DNA from: Apostichopus japonicus
Lineage: Eukaryota > Echinodermata > Holothuroidea > Aspidochirotida > Stichopodidae
NCBI RefSeq assembly: GCF_037975245.1
Contig: NC_092564.1
Coordinates: forward strand, 18,444,984 to 18,508,983
Reading direction: 5' to 3'
DNA length: 64,000 nucleotides
Part shown: positions 31,721-45,449 of the stretch, piece by piece
How positions within the stretch are numbered: position 1 is the first letter of the stretch
How the letters are laid out: each line of letters begins with the position of its first letter
Made by a program: the position numbers and the translations under genes
The notes under the pieces: generated by a model
Databases searched by the model: none
What the model saw: only the letters and a program-made list of their open reading frames with translations
Told to the model about the DNA's origin: nothing

Positions 31721-34270
31721 TATATTTTATCTTGGGGATGTTTTCAACCAAAGTGACTGAAAAGCAATGACAATTGATTCATTGTCTACCAAAGTCAAAG
31801 AATTTCTCAGGTCGGAAACCTTGTCATTAACAGTGTTATATAGATACATCTTATGTGGAATACTATATGAGAAACGTTTCATGCATACCGGATACACTTT
31901 TATAGATGCAAAAATTGTAGGCTACAATTGTCCATCAAAATACCAATCATATGTATTCTGTAGAAATACAAAGATATCGAGAAGTCTATAAGTCATATGG
32001 AAATACCATCGGGACTGCATATGTTAAAATCACAGCACGTCATATGCAGCAAATACCATGAAACATTTTGCATACTGTGGACATACTGAGTGGACAGTGT
32101 AGCACATGAAGTACCGTACGTTTGCGACCATACATACCATGTGGACTTCATGTATATAATATATTTTTGTCAACTTTGTGAAAGTGAAAGAGATAACGCG
32201 GGGAATATTTGTGTATTTATAGACTGACCGCCTTTCATGCATGCTCTTATAGTGAGCTTAAAGTACATGATAGTTTATTCGATGGAAGACCGCCATTTTA
32301 TATAGTCACATGGTTACTGCCTCAGCCTATAGTACGGGCATATTATATAAGGAGACATGCATGAGGCTGAGCCGTGTATCGTGTGGTTTAGCTTTCGTGT
32401 CTGAATGGCTATAGTCTTGGATCTATTTTCAACAAACCCCATTTTGTTTATAGGCATACAGGGTGCGGCATCCCACAATATACGTATACAGTTGCGGTTC
32501 ATAACTAACATTGCATGTATAATTTAACCCACTTCCCACAACACAAATACCATATGTATACCTCTGTATCTATAACAAAATTCAATTTCACTACGAAAAT
32601 TCTCAATTTCAGCGCATCCACTTGACCTTACCAGCTTTGATATTAACGATTCTCGCACGATAGCTATAGTTACGATTCAAGGGTGACGTTTTTGGCAGAA
32701 AATTATTTTTTTTCAAATATTGTATTCGTTTAAAGAACACTGCTGCCAGTCCGGTTTTTTTTTAAATATATACGGTAGATTGTCAGAATGGCCAGACCCT
32801 TTAAAGTTTAAACAGCTAATTTAGTCACATCCGATAATGTATAAGTGACAGGTTTTGCTCACACAGAGACCCGTTAGGTCTGAGTTCCTCCAGATGTGAC
32901 ATGAAACTCAACTCGGAAAAACATAAGAATTTTTATGATGGTCTCATGTAATATTTCGACAATTCAATACAACTTTGTCAAGGGCAAGTGTTGAATGTCA
33001 TTACCCCCGATGCTTACTGTGCTGTTCAATTTATCTTAGCAGTTGGGGAGGATTGTTCTCCATATAAAGATCTGTGTCATATATAAGCCAAAGATATGTT
33101 GGTTGGGAAGATGTGTCTCCTTTAACCACTTCGCGCACTCTTAAAACAACCTCCGGGTGAGATATTCACAGGATCTGTGTTTATATGCCACCCACTATAT
33201 CGTATCCTGGTTGCTGTTCATCAGGTTTCCTGGTGAATGAGAAGTTAACATCAATGAATGCGGTAGCACGAGATTATAGTGCAAACTTATAGACAATGGA
33301 TAAGAGCAAAAGAACTTAACGGCTGAAAGCGGGATTCGAACCAGTGACGTCTGGTTCGACTATCGTTCTAATTTCTTTGTTCTTTTCCATTGTTTATAAT
33401 TTCCCAGTCAGTTTTCCGACTTGTGTATTTACTGTGATATAAATTTGATAAATGATGAAATTAAACACAAAAGGATTGGTTGCGAAGGTTACCTTTTGCC
33501 GAGTAAATGTGCGTCGTACAAGTTGATCTGTTTTCCACTTTGTGTTTTTTTTTTCCAAGCCCACTTGTCTCCTCGTCCCTTACAGGCCCTCTCTCTGCAG
33601 GCCTACCTCCCTCCCCCCCTTCTCTGCCTCCCTCCCCCTGCCTGCCTCCCTCTGACTCCGTTAGTGTCCCGTCAAACTTAGTTGCATTGTTTTTAATTCG
33701 TCATATTACCTCGAAAATTGTTACCGATAGTTTTTTCCCGCTCAGCGTGTTAAACATGTATATACTAGAACTTCAATACCATTCCCAGCACATTCATGAC
33801 TGTCGTTCGCAAGCCTATAGTTCATGAAGCTGGAAAGAATCGTATACAGAAAACATGCTATAGCTAGCCGGTAGTGGGCGTATACACTATAACAGCACAC
33901 TGAGAACGTGGTAATGCATTCCATTGATCGTTACGTAGAAGTACACTATAGTCAATTCATTACTATGTAAATAGTCAACGGTATATGCATATTCACGAAC
34001 CGGCTTCGTCATTAACGACACGTTGGAAGGTAAACTATTATCTTGGCGCGCTCAAAGGAATATATTGAATGTGTTGTCTAGACGCCCTGTGGACATTTAT
34101 TTTTATCGTGATTCTCGACCCTTAGGGCTAAGATCATGTGTAAACTAGTAAGTATAGTAGTAGTATAGTAGTGTGTAAAGAGTATACTGAAGATAGCTGA
34201 CCAACCTTAATCATGTGAAGAATCTAATCCCAGTTCCATGTGACTCGATGTAAGGTGCACGATTGGGGTT
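31721..34270. other. Non-coding intergenic stretch
   Basis: AT-rich. Includes a C/T-rich segment at 33555-33660 and a tRNA-like fragment at 33303-33362. No gene is supported. Confidence 0.5.
33303..33362 (-). repeat. tRNA-derived fragment
   Basis: The minus strand reads GTCGAACCAGACGTCACT followed by GGTTCGAATCCCGC, a B box and T-loop. The 5' half of a tRNA is not recognisable. Probably a truncated SINE. Confidence 0.45.
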
Positions 34271-34280
34271 GAGAGTGTTG

Positions 34281-34308
34281 GGTCAGTCGGTCAGTCAGTC
34301 AGTCAGTA
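34281..34308. repeat. (CAGT)n microsatellite
   Basis: Six to seven CAGT/CGGT units. Confidence 0.9.
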
Positions 34309-34877
34309 AAGCACATTTTAAAGGTGACTTTCTTGCAGACCAGAACAACTGACAGCGCTCAAAGTTCTCTCTTTTTCTTCTTGTATATTATAACATATGA
34401 AAGCTAGAATTCTGTTTAGAATCATAATCCTTTAATGTTTGAAACCTTGACATACTTTTGCAAGTTTAACATCACCGACTTCTATTTATAGAGACCTTCC
34501 TATGTGTTGAGCCTGTATTTGTAGTCGCTAATGCTTTCTTCGTATTTGTTTGTTTGTTTATTTATTTATTTATATACTTTTAAATGGCAGTTACCTGAAC
34601 TGAAGACAAATTAAATTGTCAAAGAGAGTTTCTGTTACAGGCATGATTACTGTGCATCATAGGACAAAGTTTCATAATTCATCTAAATGGCTTGAAGCCA
34701 AGTTACGAAAAGGTCAGTTTACTCTGCGGCATGATTCAGCATATAATATGTAGTACAAAAGTACGGTATATATAGGTACGATTATATGAACCTATATCTG
34801 CATTATATACGTATCCAGGTGAAGGTTTGTATAAATTCAATAAACCATGCATGAGTGCAATCCAGAACGTTTTCAAT

Positions 34878-35190
<313 letters not shown>

Positions 35191-37834
35191 TTCGCGGTTC
35201 GCGGTCCGCAGTGATTATATACGTACCCAGTCTCAAGTCTCACATAATGCAGTTGCTATTCTACATATTCAAGTCGCTCTGTTATTATAGTAAATGTTCT
35301 CTTCCTTTACGGCAGCTAATCCATCTCATTTGATTTCCTGTGTATTGCATCAATACAGAAATGCCTAGTTATGTCTAGTTATGAACAGCTGTTTGCGTTC
35401 AAAGGTCTTAAATGATACCGAACCGAATATTAAAACTCAAATTTCCATATTAGACCTAAGTATTTACCATCGATATACAAAACTTAAAAGTAAGCTCGAA
35501 AATTGTAAAGGATTTATACTTTCTCACCGTAATTTATTGAAATACAAATTGATTAGCTAAGCTATAATCAATGTTTTTGTAGGTCAGTAATAAACAAGCA
35601 TACGTTTCACGTACAAACTATCCTATCATATAATTTTCTGCTGATGTAAGGCACAAACTGATTTCGATATGTCGTATGACCGTTCAAAACCAATCCTTTT
35701 ACTCCGGGTTTCATTTTTATCTCTTTTAAGCTGTGGGCAATGAGTCACTCTTTTAAACAGCTGAGCCTTCAGTCAATGCAAGAGTCTGGAATATAGGCTA
35801 TATATATAATGTAATACACAGACAATTAATTGTATTCCTTACATAATTATGTAACATAAATCAATGGGAAATCAAAAACATTTTTATGGATGGCCCTCAA
35901 AATAATGTTTACAACGTGCTACAAATTAGTTTGTAACGGGACAAATTGTGTTGAAAACCATCTTATACAAGAATACTCTGTTGTTTATATGAAGTTAAAC
36001 AGCATGTCTTGGTTGAGTTCTGCAGAATGTATAAAACAATGGCTTAGGAGCCGACGTCATCATCAATTAAGCCTTAAAGGAGCATTCCATGTTATTAATA
36101 TCTCTTAAATGGTGAACTTCATGACAACCGAAGGAGGTTTATTGGAATAATATACTAACACCCAAATTGTTCCTCTTTTATTTTCTCTTGGTCTACAACA
36201 TATCAAGACTGTGATTCTGCATAAATTAGGCCTTGTCCTTTAACTTACAATAAAGAACTGAACTATATTTAGTTTTGATGATTTTTAGAGCTTTTATTTC
36301 CTGCGAATCTCCTGCGAAAACCAAGTATATGTGCTTTATATATACCATACTGCATTCATATTCACTTGTTGCAAGTTTTACCTTTAAAAAAAATACGTTA
36401 ATCAACTCAAAGAAAATTTTCTTTTTTTACGTTTACCAAAAGTGCCCAAATCTTTCTCGCCACAATCTCAATGGCCTAAATCGAAGGTATGAGGACGAGT
36501 GAGTGGGTGAGTGACTCATAAGTTAGTCATCCGGTAGTATACGTATACAAGATATGCCTGCAACTATAATATAAACTATATAATGGTTGGAAACATTTCG
36601 CAAAACAAAGAGCCGAGCAGCTGGTCAATTTAAGTTGACTATATAGTATACAAACCTTCAGATCTGCATGCACGCATCTAAGAACAAAAGATCTCATTGG
36701 TAATTAAATCACTGTTGTAGTGATATAATCGCTTTAATTACGTCAATATTATAATTATACGGTATTTTCAACATCGTTGCATATAGTCATATTTCAAAGT
36801 ACAATGCCAAACTAATAACTTTCGGGGAAAGGAATACAATATCTACTTTTTCACCGGACCAGAGAGGATGAGTGCATGTATTATTCACGGAGATATGTCA
36901 TTCTTAAAATTCAGTCAGAGGTTTATTTATTTAGAATTAGCGATATCTTTTTCCCCATTAGAGCTATCATTTATTCGAAATAGAACTATATTAGTTGGAA
37001 GTATAGATATCTCTTTAAGTATTGCAGATATTTCTAAATGAATTGAAGAATTATTTTGAAAATATTTTAAAGATAATCTAATTCACGATAAATAAAAAAG
37101 AGAGAAAGAAAGAAATAAACCTGACAAACTCTAGCCATCTGAAGATATTTTAAACCATTTACAGATATACCCAGCCCTGGTCATTGAAGATAATCTAAGT
37201 AATTGAAAAAAATATCTTTAATACTATTTAAGTTGTCTATAAATAAATGAAGAAATTTGTAATTAATTGTATACTCTGAAATATTTCACGATATATATAT
37301 GTTTATTGTTAACGAATGGACGATATTTTCAATTACATGCATTATCAGACACCTTGAACGTTACAATGTATATGTATATATATATATTAAAAGTTGTATG
37401 GATTATCTTGACTCTACAGGAATAAACACACACGCATAGCTGCAGTTGGCTTATAAAGGGGTTCTAAGTTGATAATTAATATATTTACCATTGCAATTGG
37501 TAATTGCACAATGTGGTTACGGTTCACGTGCACGGTCGACAACGCAATGCAATGCACACTACATGCACACACACACACACGCACACACCCATCTTTGTCT
37601 CGTACATGTCTAATAACTTATTAACCGTCTTTACAACATGATCTGATAACGATATGCATATCATGTTTTAGACTATAAATTGCAGTATGGTATCTCTCTA
37701 ATGTGCTAATTTTTCACAACGAGCCACAGTTTTATACAACGTACGTCTTTTAAGCATGCAGGATGACGCGTACCAGGATATGTTTGCATTGACAATACTC
37801 ATTACTGCGTATACAACGAACGGGTCGGCCGTGT

Positions 37835-37835
<1 letters not shown>
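35191..37835. other. AT-rich non-coding stretch
   Basis: Short frames at 35890-36108 and 36275-36502 have no recognisable content. At 36890-37260 there are scattered AGATATCT/GATATTT pieces suggesting a decayed repeat. No gene is supported. Confidence 0.5.
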
Positions 37836-37901
<66 letters not shown>

Positions 37902-37921
37902 CATAGATATATATTTATATA

Positions 37922-37996
<75 letters not shown>

Positions 37997-37999
37997 TAT
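37836..37999. repeat. (TA)n microsatellite block
   Basis: About 160 bp of TA repeat with a TTTATACATAGATATATATT interruption in the middle. Confidence 0.95.
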
Positions 38000-39236
38000 A
38001 AATACATGGACGACCCGTTCGTAATAGTGACTATATGACGTTATCCATTGATATGATATATACCTTTAACGTAATTTAACAAAAAATGAAGGCTTTTGAT
38101 GTACAAACTGATAGGCAGCCACGGTACCACTTATATGAAAATAAATATACATAGCATACAATAAATAAACAGTAGCGTGCACAAGCAATCCGTGGTAATT
38201 ACATGTGGTCTTATTTTTCTAGACTACTCCTTGTTATTCCTGTCGATACTGATTAGTTTTAGTGTTAGTTTTTGAGAGGAGGGGGGGGGGGGGACGTCTG
38301 CGCACCATATAGGCCCTATGTCACTTGTAACTAAAAAAGTGTCCTGGTTTATTTAAGAAAGTGCTCTTTTGCTGAAAGTTAAATAAAATTGGACTTGTAA
38401 TTGAAACGAGCCCTTTTGTTGAAAAACCTGCATTTAAATGCAGGAATTCATGGTACGGAATTCACAGAGAATCCATTTTTATCGAGGTTTTTGAGGTAAA
38501 TTGTCGGTTTATCCCTCACATCAATGCGCACACCCACTGCTCCTCCCCACCCTCATCCCCACCCCACGCCTCTCTCCCTCATAATGTTGAAGCTCCTTTT
38601 CACAAAATAAAGACGTCAATTTTTAATCCCCCACCTTTGAAATCCTGTAGTGCACACCACTGATCACTGATCCCTTTGATTTACTTCTTCGTAGTCGGGG
38701 GACGTAAATTTAACAAAAAGCAAAGGGATCAGCACCCCCCCCCTTCCCCAACCCCTTGGCAGACAAAGTATCAGTCACAAGATATATCATCGAGTTCAGC
38801 CCGTACATATATACAACATATGTTAGACCTATGTCCAGTACAACCTATAGTCGAAATTGAATACCAAAAGTTGCAAAATATATAGCACCATTTTGCATCT
38901 ATGTATATATCATCCATTTCACCAAAACTTCTGACACCCCTCCCTTTACACCCTTCGCTTACGTCCTTCCCATTACACCCCTCTCCTGCATGAACAACGT
39001 AACATCATCTTAATCATCCCTCCCCCCCCCCCCCCCCAGATAAAAGTTATATGATCGCCAACAGTTTAACTACGTCTTGGTGCGATATTCTGATCATAAT
39101 TAGGCCTATGCTTGGAAACATTGACACTCTTCTGTGAATGGAGCATCTATATTGAATACGGTAGCCTACCATGGCTAAAGGAATGGGCGATTGCTGGAAA
39201 AAGTGCGGCCTGCTATGTGGAAATGCGCCAATAGAC

Positions 39237-39264
39237 CAGGGAGTTGATATGGAACAACTCCCTG
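39237..39264. repeat. CAGGGAGTTGTT hairpin, copy 2
   Basis: CAGGGAGTT, GATATGGAAC, AACTCCCTG: same stem as 22275-22303 with a longer loop. Confidence 0.75.
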
Positions 39265-41976
39265 AATAGACCAACCCTGTAATGTATGACAGAGTATGAC
39301 AACTATACGCATGTGTATGACATAATCCCTGTAACCCTATACACTGGTACACGCAATTGCACGGTGGATTGCATCAGCATTGCGCAATACACCAATTGCG
39401 TCTCGTGCAATACCTATATACACGTCGGTACTGTTTATAATATAAACAACATATCACGCAGCAGAATGATGAGCGTGTGTGTGTGTGTGTGTGTTTTGCG
39501 TAAGTCTGCATTCGTTTAACTTAAAGGTGATGATGGAGATGTACAGATGCCACTCATCAATATTCATTTATTATTCCCTATTTTGTAAGGGGCAGGAAAG
39601 AGGGGGGGTCAAAGTTCACCCAACTGATTTAGGTACAGGGGCATGGACCATTATGGAAGAGCCAGCGGCAAAGCAAGGATTTATAAGTAGGGTGTGTGGC
39701 ACTTGGGCCATTGAAACCGAATCCTGTAATTGAGGGTATGGGGTTCTTCCCCAGAAAACATGAAAAGTTTAGCCGTCAATTGATGTACAATATGAGGCAT
39801 ATTTAGGCTACATGTAAGTAACCCTAAGCGCAGGATTGAGCTAATAAATACCTTGTGTAAAATTGAAAAAAAAAAGGGGGCCGGACGGGGTACACCCGTA
39901 TAGCAGCGTGCTAGTCTTCCCGGCTGAATGTCAAATATCCCTCAAGTTTGCCCCGATTGACGAGATGTGAGATGTGTGTGTGGGGGGGGGGGGGTGGGGG
40001 GGGGGGTTACACACGTCACTGCACCTTTTGTTGAAAAGCAGGTATACTGAAATTTGTGGTATGTACAATGCAGAGTTTCCACTTTGACAGAGAGTTTTGA
40101 GGTATAATAGCTTTTGGGTGCACCCACTTTAAACAAAAGTTCCGTATTTCACTCACGTCTTTGCCCCTCCCCCCCCCTCACCTCCCCTCACCTCTCCAGA
40201 TTGAAACGTCTAAAACATGAACATGTGTAACTGAAAAAAACGGATTAACATGAACGTTTAGACCTATACACCGAGGAGCTGATTTATCACATCATTCCAG
40301 AGATTTAGCAATTTACAAGTAAATATATTGAAGTTATTGAACGATACCGTTAAAATATGAAGACTAAAACATTTTATGTGAGGGCCTGTATATAAAAACC
40401 TGATCTGCCATTTTACCTTTGTGCATTGGTGAAAGTTTCATCACGCTCGACCGGTTGAACTACATGCCACGAAGCCGGAGGCAGAAATTTAGTCTCGGTA
40501 TATCATGGTCCAAAGAAATTGGACTAATATTAATAACTCTCAATATTCAAGCTGTTTCAGTTTTAACTTTAAATATCTCGCATTGTCGCAGAGGGACATT
40601 TTGACTGATGTAATACACGGAAGATATTCTATATGCACAAGGTTGGTGAAAATGTCCTTACTGAACGTAGTAGCGATTTCAAGATATTAGCATTTGAAGT
40701 TGACACGTTTTGTATGACCCAATGTGAACTTGAAGCAAGCTGGTGTGATGTCATATAGCTGCACACTGGCAGTAAAAAGTTTTGCTTCTTCTTTCTTTCA
40801 CTTAATTGTTTTGATCTTGGATTAGATATGCTTATATAGGCCTACTTCCAACTTTTTCTTTTCTTTCTAAATGTGATGTGAATGTATATAGCAACATGCA
40901 TACCAATTACTGTATAAGTATATGTACATATCGAGATGTATATACGTATATTTTGAAGTAGCAATTTGGATGTAAATTTAATAAAAAAAATAGCAGAAAT
41001 AATTTTGTCAGTGTACTTTTATGACATCACACCTGTTTGCTTCAAGTAGTTCACTTATGGAACAATCTGTGATAAATTCAATTTTCTGAAAATCTCGATA
41101 ACGAGGTCGAGTATGTCGGATTTGCTTGCAGAGTTCACCATGCACAGGATGCTTAAAATATGTTCCTCTTTTATCTGTCGAAAATAAATTCTCCTCCGGA
41201 CTATGTATAGGGGTGTGGTGTTCAAATTGGTTTCAAACGTCACATGGTGTAGGCATTCTGAGTTATACCTTGACTATAAATTATCAGGTCTATATAATTA
41301 GGTCTAAATAACTAGGTCTAAATAACTATCACGTACGGTAGGCCTATACGGTTTCTATGATATGTGGATCCGCGCCTGAGGGAGAAGGGAGCCATGCAGG
41401 GTGAAGGGGGTCGCCGAAGTCGTCACTTAGTGTTTGTGCAACATAGGTCAAATATGGAAGACCAGCACACCGTGTGGATAAAATGCCAGCCCCCCCCCCC
41501 CGTTTCCCGTGACTCCGTCGTCCCTGTTGTGCGTAGGTACGCCGCAGTTGCAGGTAGTTAATTGTCTGCGGTACCGATACAAGTGTGTGTAAAATACTCA
41601 ATTTAGGCCTGTTGAAAGTTTGACTGATTTTAGCCTGTTGGTATTAGTTTTCTATGGTTTTTTTCCCCCCTTCAAAGCAAGTTTTTACACTTTGTACCTC
41701 CCACTCCCCTTCTACAACGTTACACCCATTGTTCATAATCCGTCATTTCACTATCGAGGCTTATAAACTCTTTCACAGAATCAGTGCGGCAAGCCTTGTG
41801 AACTCGCATTCTCAAATGACCTTTGACATCAAACATTTCATTCCATACAATCAATTAAAGGATTCTTGATTTCAATTTTAATGGTTGCTGATTTCATGCT
41901 CCGTTAGTTGGGATTATTTTACTATCGTATGTTGTGTGTTGTGTAGCACGTCTCTGTAAATTTACAATTAGCTCGT

Positions 41977-42018
41977 AACAACTCCCTGGTAGAACAATGA
42001 GACAGTAATCAGGGAGTT
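41977..42018. repeat. CAGGGAGTTGTT hairpin, copy 3 (opposite arm order)
   Basis: AACAACTCCCTG (41977-41988) is followed 21 bp later by CAGGGAGTT (42010-42018), so the arms are in the reverse order from copies 1 and 2. Confidence 0.65.
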
Positions 42019-42699
42019 GGAACACAGCTCTTTGCAACGATACACATACAAATGAAGGTCATTGCTAGGATTCGGGACAAGTTGAACTTATCATCTTCAG
42101 TGAACTAGGACGAAACAAGCTGAATGATACGTTGTAAGAATAAAATATGAAATATTTGTTGATTTCCTGAAACGTACAACTTTTCAACAGAGTTGTATTA
42201 CCTAGCCACATTGATATCGGTGTATAAGCTTCGTAATCTCTCAGTGGTTGTATCAACATTCTCGAAGCTAGGTGACTACTACGCAGGCCAGATGTGTTAC
42301 AACTGCAGTGTTGCTTCAGTCAAAACTTCTCTTGTGGCGCGAAGTTTTTCCATTTTCGATTGAAAATACCTACTCCACATGTGTAAATAGGCATTGAATA
42401 CATCTTTACATCCAATTGTCACATTAAAAATGGCTCAAACAATTTATAAATAATATCAATCACAGTATCCAGTAAACCATCGTATTTTTCATTGCAAAAT
42501 ATCGAACAATTTGATGAAAATATAAGACTTTACTCTTGCATAAGCGCAATTCTGCGTTACAATACTGGGAGTAAATAAACTAGAATGAACAGCTAAAATA
42601 AACCAATCAATGTATTTCTCCGGGAGGGTGTCCTATAATTGAGCTTCTCGATATGCTAATAGCTTTGCATCGGTAGTTTGTTGTGTTCATCTTTTCCAC

Positions 42700-42830
42700 C
42701 ATGTTTTTTTACAGAGCGCCATTTTATCCGGCTACACCTTCCACAACGATAGCATCGCCTGACTATTTTGAAGGATTAATAGTGGATTTATACCGTTTTG
42801 ACGCACATAAGTAACGCATATCAATCCCAT
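42700..42830 (+). promoter_or_regulatory. Candidate KANSL1 promoter / first non-coding exon
   Basis: GCGCCATTTTATCC at 42716-42729 contains a YY1-type GCCATTTT core, frequent at starts of housekeeping genes. A possible donor (AA|GTAACG) follows near 42808. The coding exon begins with an acceptor at 44096, so a 5' non-coding exon must exist upstream; this is the best candidate seen. Confidence 0.3.
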
Positions 42831-44103
42831 CAATGTGTGTTTTTTATTTACGTGGGATTGAAATCTTTTCTAGCTTGAATTTGTGGAAATATACGAATGA
42901 AGGGAGCGGTCGACGTTAACGTGGAGTGAAGGTCACGTGGTTACATTTTTTTTCTGTTTTTGTGAACCGCATGTGGGTCTGCTTCCCGTAACGTGAAAAG
43001 AACGATATTCTGATAGATTTTTTTTACAAATTCCTGGTCACACGAATAGCGAGTATTTTGAGTGGACGCATGGTCCATTATTTTATATTTGTCACCTATA
43101 GTAGCGGTTGTTTTTCATTGGGAACGATATTTTCCTACTCTTGAATACGAGCTTTCTTATGTTGTCGGCAGTGTCGTCACGTGCTAACGTATCGTTTATG
43201 CTTAAATGGTAGACATGACTGAATGTTTTGATTTTGGCATGCTTGTTGTAACGTTAGGCCTACGTTGTTACAATGTGTCCACTACTCTGTAGTCCGTGAA
43301 TTGCATTAGGCCGAGGAAAGGCAACGAAATACATCATATCATAACCCGTCTTGTCGATTATGCAACCAAGTGGATTTCATAATTAAAGAACTGGACATAA
43401 GAAGTACTAATTAGACAACTCACTGTTAGACAACAGAACCATTTGGGTAAATCAGCTGAGCAAATTTTATTATGAATTTATGACTTAGTGTTACATAACA
43501 TGCTATTTCTACCTGTTACCACTTAATGGTTATAACCTGGAAGTTACATTGTAAACACTACCCAATAATTCACTTGAGGAGATACTGAAGCCTTTACTGC
43601 AAGTGTAAATGTCACTGTCTGTAGGTGAGAGTCTGAAGCAGTTACTACTCACTGGCCATTACTTTGCAACTTTTTGTCAAGTCTTGAAGACTGTTTACCT
43701 GGCCTGATGTTATCAACTTAGGAAGATGAGGGCTGTGGATATACCATGAGTACTGTAACTTGACTCAATGAAAGTATTCACCCTGTGCCTTAGAATAAAT
43801 GGCTCAGGGTGATTATGCAAACATAACATACACAGTTGGATACAGAATCCCTGCAGTATCAACTATCATGGGACACTTTTGAGATTCATATAACCTGTGT
43901 GCCACTCCAGGAGCGACTTAAGTTGACTATTTCTTTTTTCTTTCTTTCTTTCTTTTCAATTGAAAGTAACGGTAAAGAACAGCCTCTCATCATAGTTGAC
44001 AATGTCATATATATTGAACTTGATGTGTGAAATGTAGTCACTGTTTTGTTTACATTGATGGCACTGAAATCACGTATTGTACCAATTTTTAATCAGGTTG
44101 TGC

Positions 44104-45449
44104 ATGGCTGCCATGGCACCCGCTTTGACTGACACTGCTGCTCAATCAGCCAACTTCAAGCTCCCGGCGTCACCGGCCAATCCTGGTTTTGAAGGCTTGT
44201 TTTCTGCCTCAAGCCCAGATTTACCTGAGCAACATCTTCTCTCGGGGTCCAAATTGCTGTCAGATACTGTGACTGACCAATCAGCCTTGCTGGATGGTGT
44301 TACTTCATATGAAAAAATTATCTCTGCAAATTTACCTGGGATTGACTTTGGCAGTAACGGCAAGCACGGGTTGAACGGTCACTCAAACGGCTTCTACCAT
44401 CTCGAAAATCTGACCCAGCTCATGAAAGGCAAAGATACCAGTAGTGTAATAGAACTAATCAAAGGTCTCAATGGTAACCACAGGACTTTGGAGGATTCCG
44501 CAAGAACGCGGTCTACAATGAATGGTACTGAGTTGAGTTCTTCTGATAAGGTGAATGGCACTGAGATCAGTACAAATGTTTCTTTTTCGGCACATATTGA
44601 CAGTCTTCGTAGTAACGAGAACCTTGAAGATGCCTCAAAACTTGTTAATGAGAGAGAAGGTTGCAATGAATCAAACATTTTTATGATAGATGACAGTAAA
44701 GGTTTAAGCATTGATGAAAAGTCAGGAACTACTGACCTTGATTCAGATATGGTTCTAGATTCAGGATCTTTGTTGTCCCTGGATTCAGAATTATTGCTGG
44801 AGAGAAAAAGCTTTGAGAAAGAGCTATTCCCAGATGACAAAGTTTTGAACATTGCTGACGATCTATTAACCGAAATATCTGAAAGTAGTAATCCACCAAC
44901 GGCATCGTCCTTTGATGAAACTAAATGGGAATTACAAGATTTTAGTCAAGAGTCATTAGCAGATCTGACATCAAAACAGCAAACACTTGAAGAACGGAAT
45001 AGACATTTGATTGAGAGGTTACGTCAGTTGCAGTTAACTCAGCTAAGCTCATTTACTAAGGATGAGATTGGATGGTTCGTGACACATGTGCAAAATGACA
45101 AAGTCGCAGAACCTCCAGTCGGCTGCACAGAGTGTAGGCAAAAACAATTACAAGTTAGTGGACAAACAGTTTTCTTGCCCTGTGAAAAGCATGCCCAAGG
45201 TAATTGTCGGACCACAAAACCGACCCCTCACGCCTCAGTTTTACAGAGGATCCTGCAACGAGGGGATGGTAAAGAGGTCTTTCGTAAAATTGATGGCATC
45301 CAGCGAAGGCTTGGATCAAACGTTGAACATATTCAAACCTCGATGGACTCTGAAGCCACAGACAGCAGCTCCGATGAAAGTGATGAAGAAGCAGAATTCA
45401 AGGTTGCACCAAATGAGGGCCCATCAAGGGGCTATCACCGATTGCCCTT
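44104..45449 (+). CDS. KANSL1: KANSL1 coding exon 1
   Basis: The exon itself begins at 44097 after TTTTAATCAG; coding starts at ATG 44104. Encodes residues 1-448 plus two bases, ending at CTT|GTAAGT. Mostly disordered, Ser/Asp/Asn-rich; a coiled-coil-like helix ([20 protein letters not shown], about 292-311) corresponds to the RRLQKRL segment of vertebrates. Ends shortly after the acidic [11 protein letters not shown] motif. Confidence 0.95.

Larger units (their letters stand above)
38000..42700. other. Non-coding intergenic stretch with G/C runs
   Basis: G14 at 38281-38294, C-runs near 38734 and 39021-39038, GT repeat at 39473-39493, G-rich run at 39981-40008 and C-run at 41491-41501. GGATCCGCGCCTG at 41367-41379 and GTCCCTG at 41520-41526 look like ends of hAT-type MITEs but do not pair. 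No gene is supported. Confidence 0.5.
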